A stretch of DNA of 64,000 bases from Pseudomonas sp. Irchel 3H7. GTDB lineage: Bacteria > Pseudomonadota > Gammaproteobacteria > Pseudomonadales > Pseudomonadaceae. The stretch lies in the NCBI RefSeq assembly GCF_900187605.1, contig NZ_FYEA01000001.1:186001-250000 (forward strand). Direction: 5' to 3'. This document shows positions 34,535 to 43,576 of this stretch, piece by piece; the first letter of the stretch is position 1, and the number at the start of each line of letters is the position of its first letter. A program made the position numbers and the translations under genes. Below the pieces are notes generated by a model. It was not told the DNA's origin and did no database searches. It saw only the letters and a list, made by a program, of their open reading frames with translations.

Positions 34535-34903
34535 TCAGGCATCTGCCTTGATCACTTCGAACTTCACCTGATCCGGATAAAACGCCACGTAGTCGCGGAT
34601 CGGTGCCACTGACACTTTCGGATTCTCGTAGGTCCACACCGCGTTCGCCCCTTCATGCCCCGGCACTTGCAGGCTGAAGTAATTGGCATCGCCCTTGTAA
34701 GGGCAGTAACTGGTGTGGTCGGTGCGGGCGAAATACTTTTCGTCGATGTCTTCGCGCGGGACGTAATAGACCGGCGGATAGTTGGCTTCGTTGAGAATCA
34801 TGACGTGGGAAGAAGCGGCGACCTGGATGCCGTGGAATTTAACTATCAGGCAGCCGGGAAGTTGTTCGAGGGCAATGACGGGACTGGGACCGGGGCTTTT
34901 CAT
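34535..34903 (-). CDS. DUF427 domain protein
   Basis: 122 residues. Family signature YYVPREDI...DHTSYCPYKGDANYFSL and AVWTYENPK is clear. The family has a compact beta-rich fold and unknown function. Start at 34903, GGAG upstream on the minus strand (CAGGAGAAACCC). Single-gene unit followed by a terminator on the shared side. Confidence 0.9.
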   Translation of the reverse strand: MKSPGPSPVIALEQLPGCLIVKFHGIQVAASSHVMILNEANYPPVYYVPREDIDEKYFARTDHTSYCPYKGDANYFSLQVPGHEGANAVWTYENPKVSVAPIRDYVAFYPDQVKFEVIKADA

Positions 34904-35001
34904 GGGTTTCTCCTGAATACGGCGAAGAGACCGGTTCAGGTATAGCCCATCGGTTCTGGTTAGGGTGGGTTTACAGCCGAACGGCCCATCAACCTCAAAA
35001 G

Positions 35002-35698
35002 CCCCTCACCCTAGCCCTCTCCCTGAGGGAGAGGGAACCGATTGGGGGATATTGGCGAACTTCACCGACTTGAACGATTGGCTTTGAATCCATAATCGAC
35101 CCGATTTTTCAGGTCGATGTATGTCGCCAGAGAACTCGGTTAGTCTCCTCTCCCACTGGGAGAGAGAACCGATTGGGGATACTGGCGAGATTCACCGACT
35201 TGAACGATTGGCTTTGAATCCATAATCGACCCGATTTTTCAGGTCGATGTATGTCGCCAGAGAACTCGGTTAGTCTCCTCTCCCACTGGCAGAGAGAACC
35301 GATTGGGGATACTGGCGAGATTCACCGACTTGAACGATTGGCTTTGAATCCATAATCGACACGATTTTTCAGGTCGATGTATGTCGCCAGAGAACTCGGT
35401 TAGTCTCCTCTCCCACTGGGAGAGAGAACCGATTGGGGATACTGGCGAGATTCACCGACTTGAACGATTCGCTTTGAATCCATAATCGACTCGATTTTTC
35501 AGGTCGATGGATTTCGCCAGACAACTCGGTCAGTCCCCTCTCCCACTGGCAGAGAGAACCGATTGGGGATACTGGCGAGATTCACCGACTTGAACGATAC
35601 GTTTTGAATCCATAATCGACTCGATTTTTCAGGTCGATGGATTTCGCCAGACAACTCGGTCAGTCCCCTCTCCCACTGGGAGAGGGTTAGGGTGAGGG
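35002..35698. repeat. Five-unit 130-bp tandem repeat inside a MITE-like element
   Basis: Begins with CCCCTCACCCTAGCCCTCTC and ends with the complementary type GAGAGGGTTAGGGTGAGGG, the same termini as the single element at 40824-41000. Inside, a unit starting AACCGATTGGGGATACTGGC repeats at 35040, 35171, 35301, 35431 and 35561, period 130. Each unit carries TTCACCGACTTGAACGATT, ATCCATAATCGAC, a TCAGGTCGATG motif and CTCTCCCACTGG. Units differ at a few positions only. No open frame of interest. It is not a CRISPR: there are no unique spacers. Confidence 0.9.
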
Positions 35699-35710
35699 CC
35701 GCTCCAAGCA

Positions 35711-37117
35711 TCACGCAACAATATCAGTCGCCACCGCTTGCCCCACCACGCCCACAGCAAAGTCCACCGAACCCTGCCCCGTCAGATCAACCATCAGGCT
35801 GGTCTGATTGGTCTGCGCGAAGTAAGTCAGAATCGCGTCGCCCGCATGCCCCGTGAAACCGCTGACAAAGTTCAGCGACGCCGCACCGGTGGCGAAACCG
35901 GCGATCCCCGACAGGTCGATCTTGTCCAGGCCGCTGGTGAAATCCATGATCCAGTCCGGCGCGGTCATGGTCGAGTCGCTGGCAGCGCCAAATACAAAGG
36001 TGTCTGCACCTGCACCACCCCACAAGGTATCGCCACCGCCACCACCGTAAATGATGTCATTACCGGCACCACCGACCAGTTCGTTGGCAACGGCGTTGCC
36101 GATCAGCAGGTCATTGCCTGAACCACCAATGGCATTTTCCACGGTCACGCCGTGAGCGATGGAGACGTTACCCACCAGGCCACCGACATCGGAGAAGGAA
36201 CCTTCATTGAGGTTGATCTTCTGGTTCTGGCTGAAGCCGGAGAAATCCAGCGTGTCATTACCGCCGCCATCCCACACCGAGAAAACCACTTTGGAAGACG
36301 CCGAAGTGGCGCTGTAGAAGTCGCGCTCGGCATTGGAGTTGAAACCGTAGGTGGTGTCATCGGCGCGGGTCGCGTAGTTGGCGCCATACAGTTTTTGCAC
36401 CGCGACGATATCGTCCAGCAATGGCGCCGAAGCATACGCACCGCTGCCGTCCTTGCTGAAGTTCTGCTCGGTGTTGGCTTCGCTCCAGTAGCTCATCAAG
36501 CTGTAGCCGCGAGTGTCTTCGGCGTACTTGGCGTCGTTGTAGGTCGGGTTGCCGTTGCCGGCGTTGTAGGCCCCGGGGTGCGACAGGCCGAGGGTGTGGC
36601 CGATCTCGTGGGTCAGGGTCTGGCGCCCGTAGTTGTTGGTGTCCGGGGTTTTGTTGACCTGATACTGATCGTTGATCAGGTACCACGACTGGCCGTCATA
36701 GCTGCCGCCGCTCGGCAGGTAAGCGAAGGCCGCACCACCGGTGCTGACATCGTAGTTGCCGAAAGTCATGTGGCCATCGCCGCCCTTGCCTTCAGTGAAC
36801 GTGACATTGGCGACGTCAGCCCAGGATTGCATGGCCAGCACGGCCTGAGCTTTTTGCTGGGCGCTGAATTCGCTGAAGTTGCCCAGTTTGACGTTGTAGT
36901 TCGCCGGTTTCTCGGTCAGGAAGGTATAGCTGAGGTCGATCTTGCCGTCAGCGTTCTTGTCGCCCCACGACAGGCCTTTACGCAGGATTTCATCCGCAGC
37001 CTGATCGGCAGTGAATGAAGGTTTGCCATTGACCAGCCCGACGCCACGGTCATACAGGTGGCTGAACGTATTGATTTCGTCGAAGGCGCTGCTGGTTTTC
37101 GATTTGGCTTGAGCCAT
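35711..37117 (-). CDS. aprA: Serralysin-family metalloprotease AprA
   Basis: 468 residues. Zinc site [11 protein letters not shown] (His170, Glu171, His174, His180) and the Met-turn SLMSYWSE (208). Calcium-binding RTX repeats of GGxGNDxx type at about 331-377, followed by the C-terminal serralysin domain that carries the type I secretion signal. No N-terminal signal peptide, as expected. AprA is an extracellular alkaline protease. In many fluorescent pseudomonads it leads an operon with aprI and aprDEF; here it stands alone, so its exporter and inhibitor must be elsewhere. The stop is 12 bases from the tandem repeat array. Confidence 0.95.
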   Translation of the reverse strand: MAQAKSKTSSAFDEINTFSHLYDRGVGLVNGKPSFTADQAADEILRKGLSWGDKNADGKIDLSYTFLTEKPANYNVKLGNFSEFSAQQKAQAVLAMQSWADVANVTFTEGKGGDGHMTFGNYDVSTGGAAFAYLPSGGSYDGQSWYLINDQYQVNKTPDTNNYGRQTLTHEIGHTLGLSHPGAYNAGNGNPTYNDAKYAEDTRGYSLMSYWSEANTEQNFSKDGSGAYASAPLLDDIVAVQKLYGANYATRADDTTYGFNSNAERDFYSATSASSKVVFSVWDGGGNDTLDFSGFSQNQKINLNEGSFSDVGGLVGNVSIAHGVTVENAIGGSGNDLLIGNAVANELVGGAGNDIIYGGGGGDTLWGGAGADTFVFGAASDSTMTAPDWIMDFTSGLDKIDLSGIAGFATGAASLNFVSGFTGHAGDAILTYFAQTNQTSLMVDLTGQGSVDFAVGVVGQAVATDIVA

Positions 37118-37300
37118 GATGGACTTCCTTGTTTCTGAGTAGTCAGTGTCGACAGACCACGGCGATCTTCTGGCGAGATCGTCCTGTCACTCGCGTGTTT
37201 GAATCGGCGAAAAACCTGACACAGGCGCCAGCCGGGCGCTAATCAATTTCTCGATAGCCCGGCCTGCGTCCCGGTATTGCCCGTCACGTGCTGCAATGTT

Positions 37301-37328
37301 TTTTATCTGTATATCCATACAGATAAAA
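37301..37328. promoter_or_regulatory. Perfect palindrome containing a LexA-type SOS box
   Basis: TTTTATCTGTAT-ATCC-ATACAGATAAAA: two perfect 12-base arms around a 4-base centre. The core CTGTATATCCATACAG (37307-37322) fits CTGT-N8-ACAG. It lies 73 bases before topB and 183 bases before aprA (divergent). Confidence 0.6.
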
Positions 37329-37394
37329 GTTGCCCCTGAGGCCAAGTCCGGCCATTCTGTGCACCTGTTCGGACCTTGATCGACGATGGTGGTT

Positions 37395-39338
37395 ATGCGG
37401 CTGTACCTCTGTGAAAAACCCTCCCAGGCCAAAGACATTGCGGCCGTGCTCGGCGCCAAACGTCGGGGCGACGGCTGCTGGCTGGGAACGGACGTCACGG
37501 TGACCTGGTGCATCGGCCACTTGCTCGAAACCGCGCCACCGGATGCTTATGACGCTCGCTACAAGCGCTGGGTGCTGGCTGATCTGCCGATCATTCCGGA
37601 CAAGTGGAAAATGACCGTCAAGCCGCGCACGGCCAGCCAGTACAAAGCGGTCAAGCGCCTGCTGGGTGAAGCCAGCGAACTGATCATCGCCACTGACGCC
37701 GACCGTGAGGGCGAGATGATCGCCCGGGAACTGGTCGAGCATTGTCGTTATCGCGGGCCGATCCGCCGTTTGTGGCTGTCGGCGCTGGATGAAGCATCGA
37801 TCCGCAAGGCCTTGGCCGCTTTGAAACCGGGAGCCGAGACGTTCAGCCTGTATCACTCGGCGCTGGGCCGCTCGCGGGCGGATTGGCTGATCGGCATGAA
37901 CATGAGTCGGCTGTTCACACTGCTGGGGCGTCAATCGGGTTATCAAGGGGTGTTGCCGGTGGGTCGCGTGCAGACGCCGACCTTGCGGCTGGTGGTCGAT
38001 CGCGATCGCAGCATTGCCGATTTCGTGCCGGTGCCATTCTGGGCGATCGATGTCGATCTGCTGCACAACGGCACACCGTTTACCGCACAGTGGCGCGCGC
38101 CGGCGGATGCCTGTGACGATCAGGATCGCTGCCTCAATCAGGCGTTGGCCCAGCAAGCGGCGGCTGCGATCAGCAGCGCAGCCAGCGCCCGAGTGGTCAA
38201 ACTGAAAACCGAGCGAATGCGTGAGGTGGCGCCCCTGCCCTTCGATCTCGGCACCTTGCAGGAAGTCTGCTCGAAGAAACTTGGCCTAGGCGCGCAGGAA
38301 ACCCTCGACATCGCCCAGGCGCTCTACGAAACCTACAAGGTCATCACTTACCCGCGCAGCGATTGCGGCTACTTGCCACTGAGCCAGCACAGCGAGGCAC
38401 CGGGGATTCTCGCCGCGTTGCGTCAGGCCGATCCGGGTCTTGAGGCGCTCAAGGGGTTTCTGGAGCCACAACGCAAATCCCGCGCGTGGAACGACGCCAA
38501 GGTCAGCGCTCACCACGGCATTATTCCCACCGCTGCTGCGAAGAATCTTGAACGCCTGACCGGCAAGCATCGCGCGGTGTACACGCTGATCCGCGCGCGC
38601 TATCTGGCGCAGTTCCTGCCCAATCATGAATACGATCGCACCCAGGCCGATTTCGATTGCGCCGGTGAGGCGTTGCGCGCAGTCGGTAAACAAATCATCG
38701 AACCGGGCTGGAAACGCGCATTGCCCGAAGCACTGGCAGCGGCCAAGGGCCGCGAGGCGCCCGCGCCGCAAACCTTGCCGGCACTTACGCAAGGCGTGGA
38801 GTGCGCGGTGGCTGACGTTAAGTTCAAGGACCTGTGGACGCAACCACCGAAACCCTACACCGAGGGCGATCTGATCAAGGCGATGAAAAACGTCGCCAAA
38901 CTGGTCGAGGATCCGCTGCTCAAACAGAAACTCAAGGACACCACCGGCATCGGCACCGAGGCCACCCGCGCGTCGATCATTCAAGGGTTGCTGGATCGTG
39001 GCTATCTGGTGAAAAACGGCAAGGCCCTCGCCGCCACCCCAGCCGCGTTCAGCCTGATCGATGCGGTGCCCCGTGCGATTGCCGACCCCGGCACCACGGC
39101 GATCTGGGAGCAGGCGCTGGACATGGTGCAAAGCGGCGAAATGAGTCTGGAAGAATTCGTCACCAAACAAGCGGCGTGGATGAGCAAACAGGTGACACGC
39201 TGCTCGAGCCTCAGCCTGACCATCAGCGGCCCGCCACCGGCTGGTAAAGCGGCGGCACCGTGGAAGAAGAAACGCAAATCGACCCGCAGCAAAACCACGG
39301 GTACGACAAAACGCACAGCGAAACCGTCAGGCAAATAA
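37395..39338 (+). CDS. topB: DNA topoisomerase III
   Basis: 647 residues, close to the usual length. Toprim domain with MRLYLCEKPSQAKDIA (Glu7) and ATDADREGEMIARELVEH near 103; active-site tyrosine in VITYPRSDCGYL near 319; GIGTEATRASIIQGLLDRGY near 515. The C-terminus is a lysine-rich tail. TopB is a type IA topoisomerase that decatenates and resolves recombination or replication intermediates. The start at 37395 matches the E. coli N-terminus (MRLFIAEKPS); an ATG nine bases earlier is possible. A LexA-type box upstream suggests damage control. Confidence 0.93.
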   Translation: MRLYLCEKPSQAKDIAAVLGAKRRGDGCWLGTDVTVTWCIGHLLETAPPDAYDARYKRWVLADLPIIPDKWKMTVKPRTASQYKAVKRLLGEASELIIATDADREGEMIARELVEHCRYRGPIRRLWLSALDEASIRKALAALKPGAETFSLYHSALGRSRADWLIGMNMSRLFTLLGRQSGYQGVLPVGRVQTPTLRLVVDRDRSIADFVPVPFWAIDVDLLHNGTPFTAQWRAPADACDDQDRCLNQALAQQAAAAISSAASARVVKLKTERMREVAPLPFDLGTLQEVCSKKLGLGAQETLDIAQALYETYKVITYPRSDCGYLPLSQHSEAPGILAALRQADPGLEALKGFLEPQRKSRAWNDAKVSAHHGIIPTAAAKNLERLTGKHRAVYTLIRARYLAQFLPNHEYDRTQADFDCAGEALRAVGKQIIEPGWKRALPEALAAAKGREAPAPQTLPALTQGVECAVADVKFKDLWTQPPKPYTEGDLIKAMKNVAKLVEDPLLKQKLKDTTGIGTEATRASIIQGLLDRGYLVKNGKALAATPAAFSLIDAVPRAIADPGTTAIWEQALDMVQSGEMSLEEFVTKQAAWMSKQVTRCSSLSLTISGPPPAGKAAAPWKKKRKSTRSKTTGTTKRTAKPSGK

Positions 39339-39386
39339 AACCCGCTAGTGTTTCTGCAAGGCTCAGCACTTTCAGGAACCCGGCGC

Positions 39387-39890
39387 ATGGCCAATATCGA
39401 ACTGCACCCTGCTCAGCGCGATGAGCAGGATATCATCGAAAACCTCATGCAGTTCTACATGTACGACTTCAGCGAATGGCTGCCGCTGAAGCTCGCCGAA
39501 CACGGCTTCTTTTCCATCCAGCCAAAAATCGACTACTGGCGCCACCCGGCCACTCGACCATTCCTGATCCAGGTCGATGGCGAACTCGCCGGTTTCGTGA
39601 CCGTCGATAACGAAATCCATATCCCCGGCGCAGAACACAACATCGGCTACTTCTTCATCGCGCGACGCTTTCGTGGCCAAGGCGTCGCGCAGTTTGTCGT
39701 CTCTGCCCTATTGAGCCAGATCCCCGGTCAATGGCAGATTTTCCATATCGACGCCAACCTGCCGGCACAGCGCTTCTGGGCTGGGCTCATCCCGCAATTG
39801 AGCGGCGGCGAGTTCACCCGCCAGCAGCGTGAAGTGGACGGCTATCCGTGCACGTTCTACCGCCTGCACACGCCTTTTTCCGTTGCCTGA
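39387..39890 (+). CDS. GNAT family N-acetyltransferase
   Basis: 167 residues from the ATG at 39387, preceded by CAGGAACC. It has the core IGYFFIARRFRGQGVAQFVV and a C-terminal YPCTFYRLHTP. Related to acetyltransferases annotated as COG5628-type. Substrate unknown. About 50 bases after topB and possibly co-transcribed with it. Confidence 0.85.
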   Translation: MANIELHPAQRDEQDIIENLMQFYMYDFSEWLPLKLAEHGFFSIQPKIDYWRHPATRPFLIQVDGELAGFVTVDNEIHIPGAEHNIGYFFIARRFRGQGVAQFVVSALLSQIPGQWQIFHIDANLPAQRFWAGLIPQLSGGEFTRQQREVDGYPCTFYRLHTPFSVA

Positions 39891-40400
39891 ACGGATTCTT
39901 TCTCATTCCAAAACAGCTTTGTCCGACAATATGTAGTGAGCAAAAATAATCACTACAAAACCGTTGACGGCGTCGTTTTGCTTTTGCATGATGAAGACGT
40001 TCCCCGATCGGGAACATCGGTAACACGCTTGAGCAAACTCGTCTGACCGCCGAGTTGTTTTTTCCGGATACACGCTGCCCACAAGGCAGATTGAAGAAGC
40101 TGACCTGGCCTGAACGTCCAGTACAAGGACGAGAAGCGCTGGCGAAAATTCTCAAGACGCTTGTGGTCGACACGGTAAATGTCGTCAAGGAGCCTCCCGG
40201 TTTTCGCTGCTTCTCCTCGTTGTGACGCTATTGCGTAGCAGTTATTCAACACGACTACATGCAACAGATGCACGACCCCGTACTTCACACGGGCGAGCGC
40301 TGACGTCCTGGTTTCGGTGCCAGGGATCAACTAACCGATGGGCTACCTGTATTAGCGAATCAACTTTGAAAGATCACCAGACTGGTCAAGGGGCAAAATC
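39891..40400. other. Unassigned 510-base region
   Basis: No recognised gene. The minus strand holds an open frame of about 125 codons (39953-40330), which has no family match, no ribosome-binding site and codon use unlike the neighbours. A GTTCCC-CGATC-GGGAAC palindrome lies at 39999-40015. It may be a decayed gene or a non-coding RNA locus; nothing in it could be named. Confidence 0.4.
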
Positions 40401-40730
40401 ATGAATCTGAACAATCAACCTACTATCGAAGAACTGGCTCGTATGTTCGCTGCGCAGAAAGACAGCCACGACAGCCATATTCTCTGGATCAGCAAGTCGG
40501 GGCAGGTGCATATCGACTGCCTGGCGACCCATGCTGACGAAGACGAGTTCGACCGCAATCATCAGAACCTGCTGGCCCGTCTGAAGATGTACCGCCGTGG
40601 CCACGGTTATGTTGGCAAGAAGGCTGCGGCCGACAAGGACTTCATCGGTAATGTTCTGCAAACGCTGAAACAGGCGTGGGATTCGATGCAGAACAACAAT
40701 GAAGTTCGGGTAATTGATCGGTTCTGCTGA
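40401..40730 (+). CDS. Conserved hypothetical protein
   Basis: 109 residues. Soluble, no signal peptide. The N-terminal part reads NNQPTIEELARMFAAQKDSH and the middle ILWISKSGQVHIDCL. I remember similar small proteins in other Pseudomonas genomes but no assigned function. AAGGGGC precedes the ATG at a good distance, and a strong terminator follows, so it is a real single-gene unit. Confidence 0.75.
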   Translation: MNLNNQPTIEELARMFAAQKDSHDSHILWISKSGQVHIDCLATHADEDEFDRNHQNLLARLKMYRRGHGYVGKKAAADKDFIGNVLQTLKQAWDSMQNNNEVRVIDRFC

Positions 40731-40749
40731 GTTAGTCATTAAATAATTG

Positions 40750-40787
40750 AAAGGCCTGCTTCCTTAAAGGAAGCAGGCCTTTTTTTG
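40750..40787 (+). terminator. Rho-independent terminator
   Basis: AAAGGCCTGCTTCC-TTAAA-GGAAGCAGGCC followed by TTTTTTT, 20 bases after the hypothetical gene. Confidence 0.95.
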
Positions 40788-40823
40788 TTCGCTTGCATTG
40801 ATTTGGCGTGACTGGAATTGTAG

Positions 40824-41000
40824 CCCCTCACCCCAGCCCTCTCCCGAGGGAGAGGGAGCCGATCGAGTTGTATAAAGTCATCCTTTAACCCGGAACACCG
40901 AGTTGATTGTGGATTCAGCAAAACACTCTCAGGTCGGCGTATTACTCCAACATCCCTCGGTCAGTCCCCTCTCCCACTGGGAGAGGGTTAGGGTGAGGGG
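40824..41000. repeat. MITE-like element with CCCTCACCC termini
   Basis: Ends are complementary (CCCCTCACCCCAGCCCTCTC on the left; GAGAGGGTTAGGGTGAGGGG on the right). About 177 bases. The interior is related to one unit of the array at 35.0-35.7 kb (ATTGTGGATTCA, CTCGGTCAGTCCCCTCTCCC) but diverged. The right end runs into the 3' end of cynR and supplies its stop codon. Confidence 0.85.
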
Positions 41001-41875
41001 CTTCCCATGCCCAACACCAACTCCACAAACGCCACTGCCGCCGCACTGTGATAATTATTGCGCCGCCGCAACAACGCAGCCCCACGCTGCGGCGCATCAC
41101 CTTCAACCCGCAACCGGCGCAATGCCCGATCCTCCGTCGCAATCGCCTGCGGCAACATTGTCGCCAGCGGCGAAAAACGCACCACTTCCAGCAACGTACT
41201 CACCGAATTCACCTCGATCCGCACCTGCGGCGTAATCCCGTGCTGCCGGAAATACTCATCCACCGATAACCGCGTAATGAAGTCCGGCGCCAACAAGGCG
41301 AAATCCAGCGAAGCGATATCATCCGGTGTCAGCACCGCCACACTGTCATACAGCGGATGCTCCCGCCCGACCATAATCCCCAGCGTTTCGGTAAACGCCG
41401 GAATACATTCGATATCGACGTTACGCACCGGCGTAAACGCAATCGCAATATCCAGCGAGTCATCCGCCAGCCCCGCCTCGATGTCGTCCATCGACAGCTC
41501 GAAAATCTGCAGATGAATCCCCGGATATCGCGCCGCAAAATCGCGCACCAACGGCCCGACCAGATAGGCCATGAACGTCGGCGTCATCGCCAGACGCAAC
41601 GTCCCGCGAGACAAATCCTTCACGTCATGCAACGCGCGTTTACCCGCCTCCAACTCCACCAGCACCCGCCGCGCGCATTCGATGTAGGCCTCGCCGGCAT
41701 CGGTGGGTTTGACCGTACGCGAAGTGCGATCAAACAAGCTCACCCCAAGGGTTTCCTCCAATTGGCGAATCTGCTGCGACAGGGTCGGCTGCGACACATG
41801 CAATGCCTCGGCAGCACGGGTGAAGCCGCCGTGATCGGCAACGGCCAGCAGATAACGCAGATGTCGCAGCAGCAT
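40988..41875 (-). CDS. cynR: Cyanate operon regulator CynR (LysR family)
   Basis: 295 residues. The N-terminus closely follows E. coli CynR ([20 protein letters not shown], then [20 protein letters not shown]), so the start is set at 41875 rather than 41887. The C-terminal part is the LysR effector domain. CynR activates cyn genes when cyanate is present. Divergent from cynS with a 121-base gap holding an imperfect GCTT-ATGCC-AAGC repeat. The last residues and the TAA stop are encoded by the end of the MITE-like element at 40824-41000. Confidence 0.92.
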   Translation of the reverse strand: MLLRHLRYLLAVADHGGFTRAAEALHVSQPTLSQQIRQLEETLGVSLFDRTSRTVKPTDAGEAYIECARRVLVELEAGKRALHDVKDLSRGTLRLAMTPTFMAYLVGPLVRDFAARYPGIHLQIFELSMDDIEAGLADDSLDIAIAFTPVRNVDIECIPAFTETLGIMVGREHPLYDSVAVLTPDDIASLDFALLAPDFITRLSVDEYFRQHGITPQVRIEVNSVSTLLEVVRFSPLATMLPQAIATEDRALRRLRVEGDAPQRGAALLRRRNNYHSAAAVAFVELVLGMGSPSP

Positions 41876-41996
41876 GGGAAACACCATCTATAGGCAGGGC
41901 TTATGCCAAGCATTGTATATCGGTCTTGGACGCTATGGATCAATCAGCAGAAGATCAATCCCACACAGCAAGCCAACCCCCGAAAGGAGTGACACC

Positions 41997-42464
41997 ATGC
42001 AACAGTCCCACGCCTACAACGACACCAGCCTGGCCCTGACTACCCGCATTCTCGATGCCAAGGCACGCAAAGATCTGTCGTGGCAGGCTCTCGCTGACGA
42101 CACCGGTCTGAGCCTGGCGTACGTCACCGCCGCCCTGCTCGGCCAGCACCCGCTGCCGGAAAACGCCGCCCAAGTGGTCGGTGACAAGCTCGAACTGAGC
42201 GCTGAAGACGTCGCGGCGATGCAGATCATCCCGCTGCGTGGCAGCCTCAGCGGTGTGCCGACCGACCCGACCATCTACCGCTTCCACGAGATGATCCAGA
42301 TCTACGGCACCACCCTCAAAGCGCTGGTTCACGAACAGTTCGGCGACGGCATCATCAGCGCGATCAACTTCAAACTCGACATCAAGAAAGTCGAAGACCC
42401 GGAAGGCGGCTCCCGCGCCGTGGTCACCCTCGACGGCAAGTTCCTGCCCCTGCGTCCGTTCTGA
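41997..42464 (+). CDS. cynS: Cyanate hydratase (cyanase)
   Basis: 155 residues, one shorter than E. coli CynS. Catalytic Arg and Glu in [20 protein letters not shown] and Ser in [11 protein letters not shown] are all present; an N-terminal helix-turn-helix-like fold precedes them. The enzyme converts cyanate and bicarbonate to ammonia and carbon dioxide as a decamer. GAAAGGAG precedes the ATG. First gene of cynS-DUF2790-cynT. Confidence 0.96.
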   Translation: MQQSHAYNDTSLALTTRILDAKARKDLSWQALADDTGLSLAYVTAALLGQHPLPENAAQVVGDKLELSAEDVAAMQIIPLRGSLSGVPTDPTIYRFHEMIQIYGTTLKALVHEQFGDGIISAINFKLDIKKVEDPEGGSRAVVTLDGKFLPLRPF

Positions 42465-42545
42465 TCCGCACCGGCCCGCACCCTGCGTGCGGGCCAACAC
42501 ACCTCAAATGGCTACCCGTCACCAAACACATCTGGAGGCTGCCCC

Positions 42546-42782
42546 ATGCAAAAAATTCTGTTGATTCTGGCCCTGCTCGGCGGCATTTGCGCCCAGGCAT
42601 CTGCCGCTGACGAGGCCGTTGCCTACCGCTACGGCATGCAACTGGACATCGCCCACGTGCTGAGCATTACCCCGGTTGCCGATGTGTGTGGCGTGGTGCC
42701 GGTGGAGATGACGTATCTGGACAGCCACGGCGGCAAACACATTCTTCAATACAGCGAATTCGGCAGCGGTTGCTCGAACTGA
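42546..42782 (+). CDS. DUF2790 small periplasmic protein
   Basis: 78 residues. Signal peptide MQKILLILALLGGICAQASA, then a mature part of about 57 residues with two Cys (DVCGVVPVEM and GSGCSN) that may form a disulfide. DUF2790 proteins are common in Pseudomonas and of unknown function. It lies between cynS (81 bases) and cynT (12 bases), with TGGAGG upstream, so it is co-expressed with cyanate detoxification. Confidence 0.85.
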   Translation: MQKILLILALLGGICAQASAADEAVAYRYGMQLDIAHVLSITPVADVCGVVPVEMTYLDSHGGKHILQYSEFGSGCSN

Positions 42783-42794
42783 GAGGACAACACC

Positions 42795-43454
42795 ATGAAA
42801 AACCTGATTGATGGCTTCCTGAAATTCCAGAACGAAGCGTTTCCACAACGCACCGAACTGTTCAAACACCTGGCGACCACGCAACAGCCCGGCACCTTGT
42901 TCATCACCTGTTCTGACAGCCGTGTCGTGCCGGAACTGCTGACCCAACAAGAACCCGGCGAGCTGTTCGTGATCCGCAACGCTGGCAATATCGTGCCGTC
43001 CTACAGCCCGCATCCGGGCGGGGTTTCGGCAACGGTGGAATACGCAGTGGCGGTGCTCGGGGTGACCGACATTGTGATCTGCGGGCATTCTGACTGCGGC
43101 GCGATGACCGCGATCGCCAAGTGTAAATGCATGGATCACCTGCCCGCCGTCAGTGGCTGGCTGCAGCATTCCGAGTCGGCGAAAGTGGTTAACGAGTCGC
43201 GGCCGCATGCCAATGACGCGGCGAAGTTGAGTTCGATGGTGCGCGAGAACGTGATCGCGCAACTGGCGAACATTCAGACCCACCCGAGCGTGCGTCTGGC
43301 TCAGGAGAAAGGTCTGCTGAATCTGCATGGCTGGGTGTATGACATCGAGATGGGCTCGATCGATGCGCTGTCCGCCGACCGCCGCACGTTTGTGCCGCTG
43401 GCTGACCAGCCGGCGACTTGCGCGATCCATGCACAAACCACCCATGCTGCCTGA
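42795..43454 (+). CDS. cynT: Beta-class carbonic anhydrase CynT
   Basis: 219 residues. Zinc ligands Cys39 (CSDSR, with Asp41/Arg43), His98 and Cys101 (GHSDCG). It rehydrates the carbon dioxide made by cyanase so that bicarbonate is not depleted. AGAGGAC precedes the ATG. In E. coli the order is cynTSX; here it is cynS, DUF2790, cynT. Confidence 0.94.
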   Translation: MKNLIDGFLKFQNEAFPQRTELFKHLATTQQPGTLFITCSDSRVVPELLTQQEPGELFVIRNAGNIVPSYSPHPGGVSATVEYAVAVLGVTDIVICGHSDCGAMTAIAKCKCMDHLPAVSGWLQHSESAKVVNESRPHANDAAKLSSMVRENVIAQLANIQTHPSVRLAQEKGLLNLHGWVYDIEMGSIDALSADRRTFVPLADQPATCAIHAQTTHAA

Positions 43455-43460
43455 GCAACT

Positions 43461-43563
43461 GATCGTTCCCACGCTCTGCGTGGGAATGCCTCCGGGGACG
43501 CTATGCGTCCAGTGACGCGGAGCATCACGGGCTGCGTTCCCACGCTGGAGCGTGGGAACGATC
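43461..43563. repeat. Inverted GATCGTTCCCACGC repeat
   Basis: GATCGTTCCCACGCTCTGCG at the left and CGCTGGAGCGTGGGAACGAT at the right form a long inverted repeat of a common Pseudomonas extragenic family. Located between the convergent cynT and ProA-like genes. Confidence 0.85.
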
Positions 43564-43576
43564 ACTGACTACGAGA

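Noticed and set aside
35002..35698. CRISPR array
   Set aside because: The units are contiguous 130-base near-identical repeats with no unique spacers and no cas genes nearby.
39999..40015. GTTCCC-CGATC-GGGAAC palindrome as an operator
   Set aside because: Only six-base arms, no neighbouring start codon at a suitable distance and no known matching regulator.
39953..40330. Minus-strand gene of about 125 codons
   Set aside because: No recognisable family, no ribosome-binding site and unlike codon use; kept only as part of an unassigned region.
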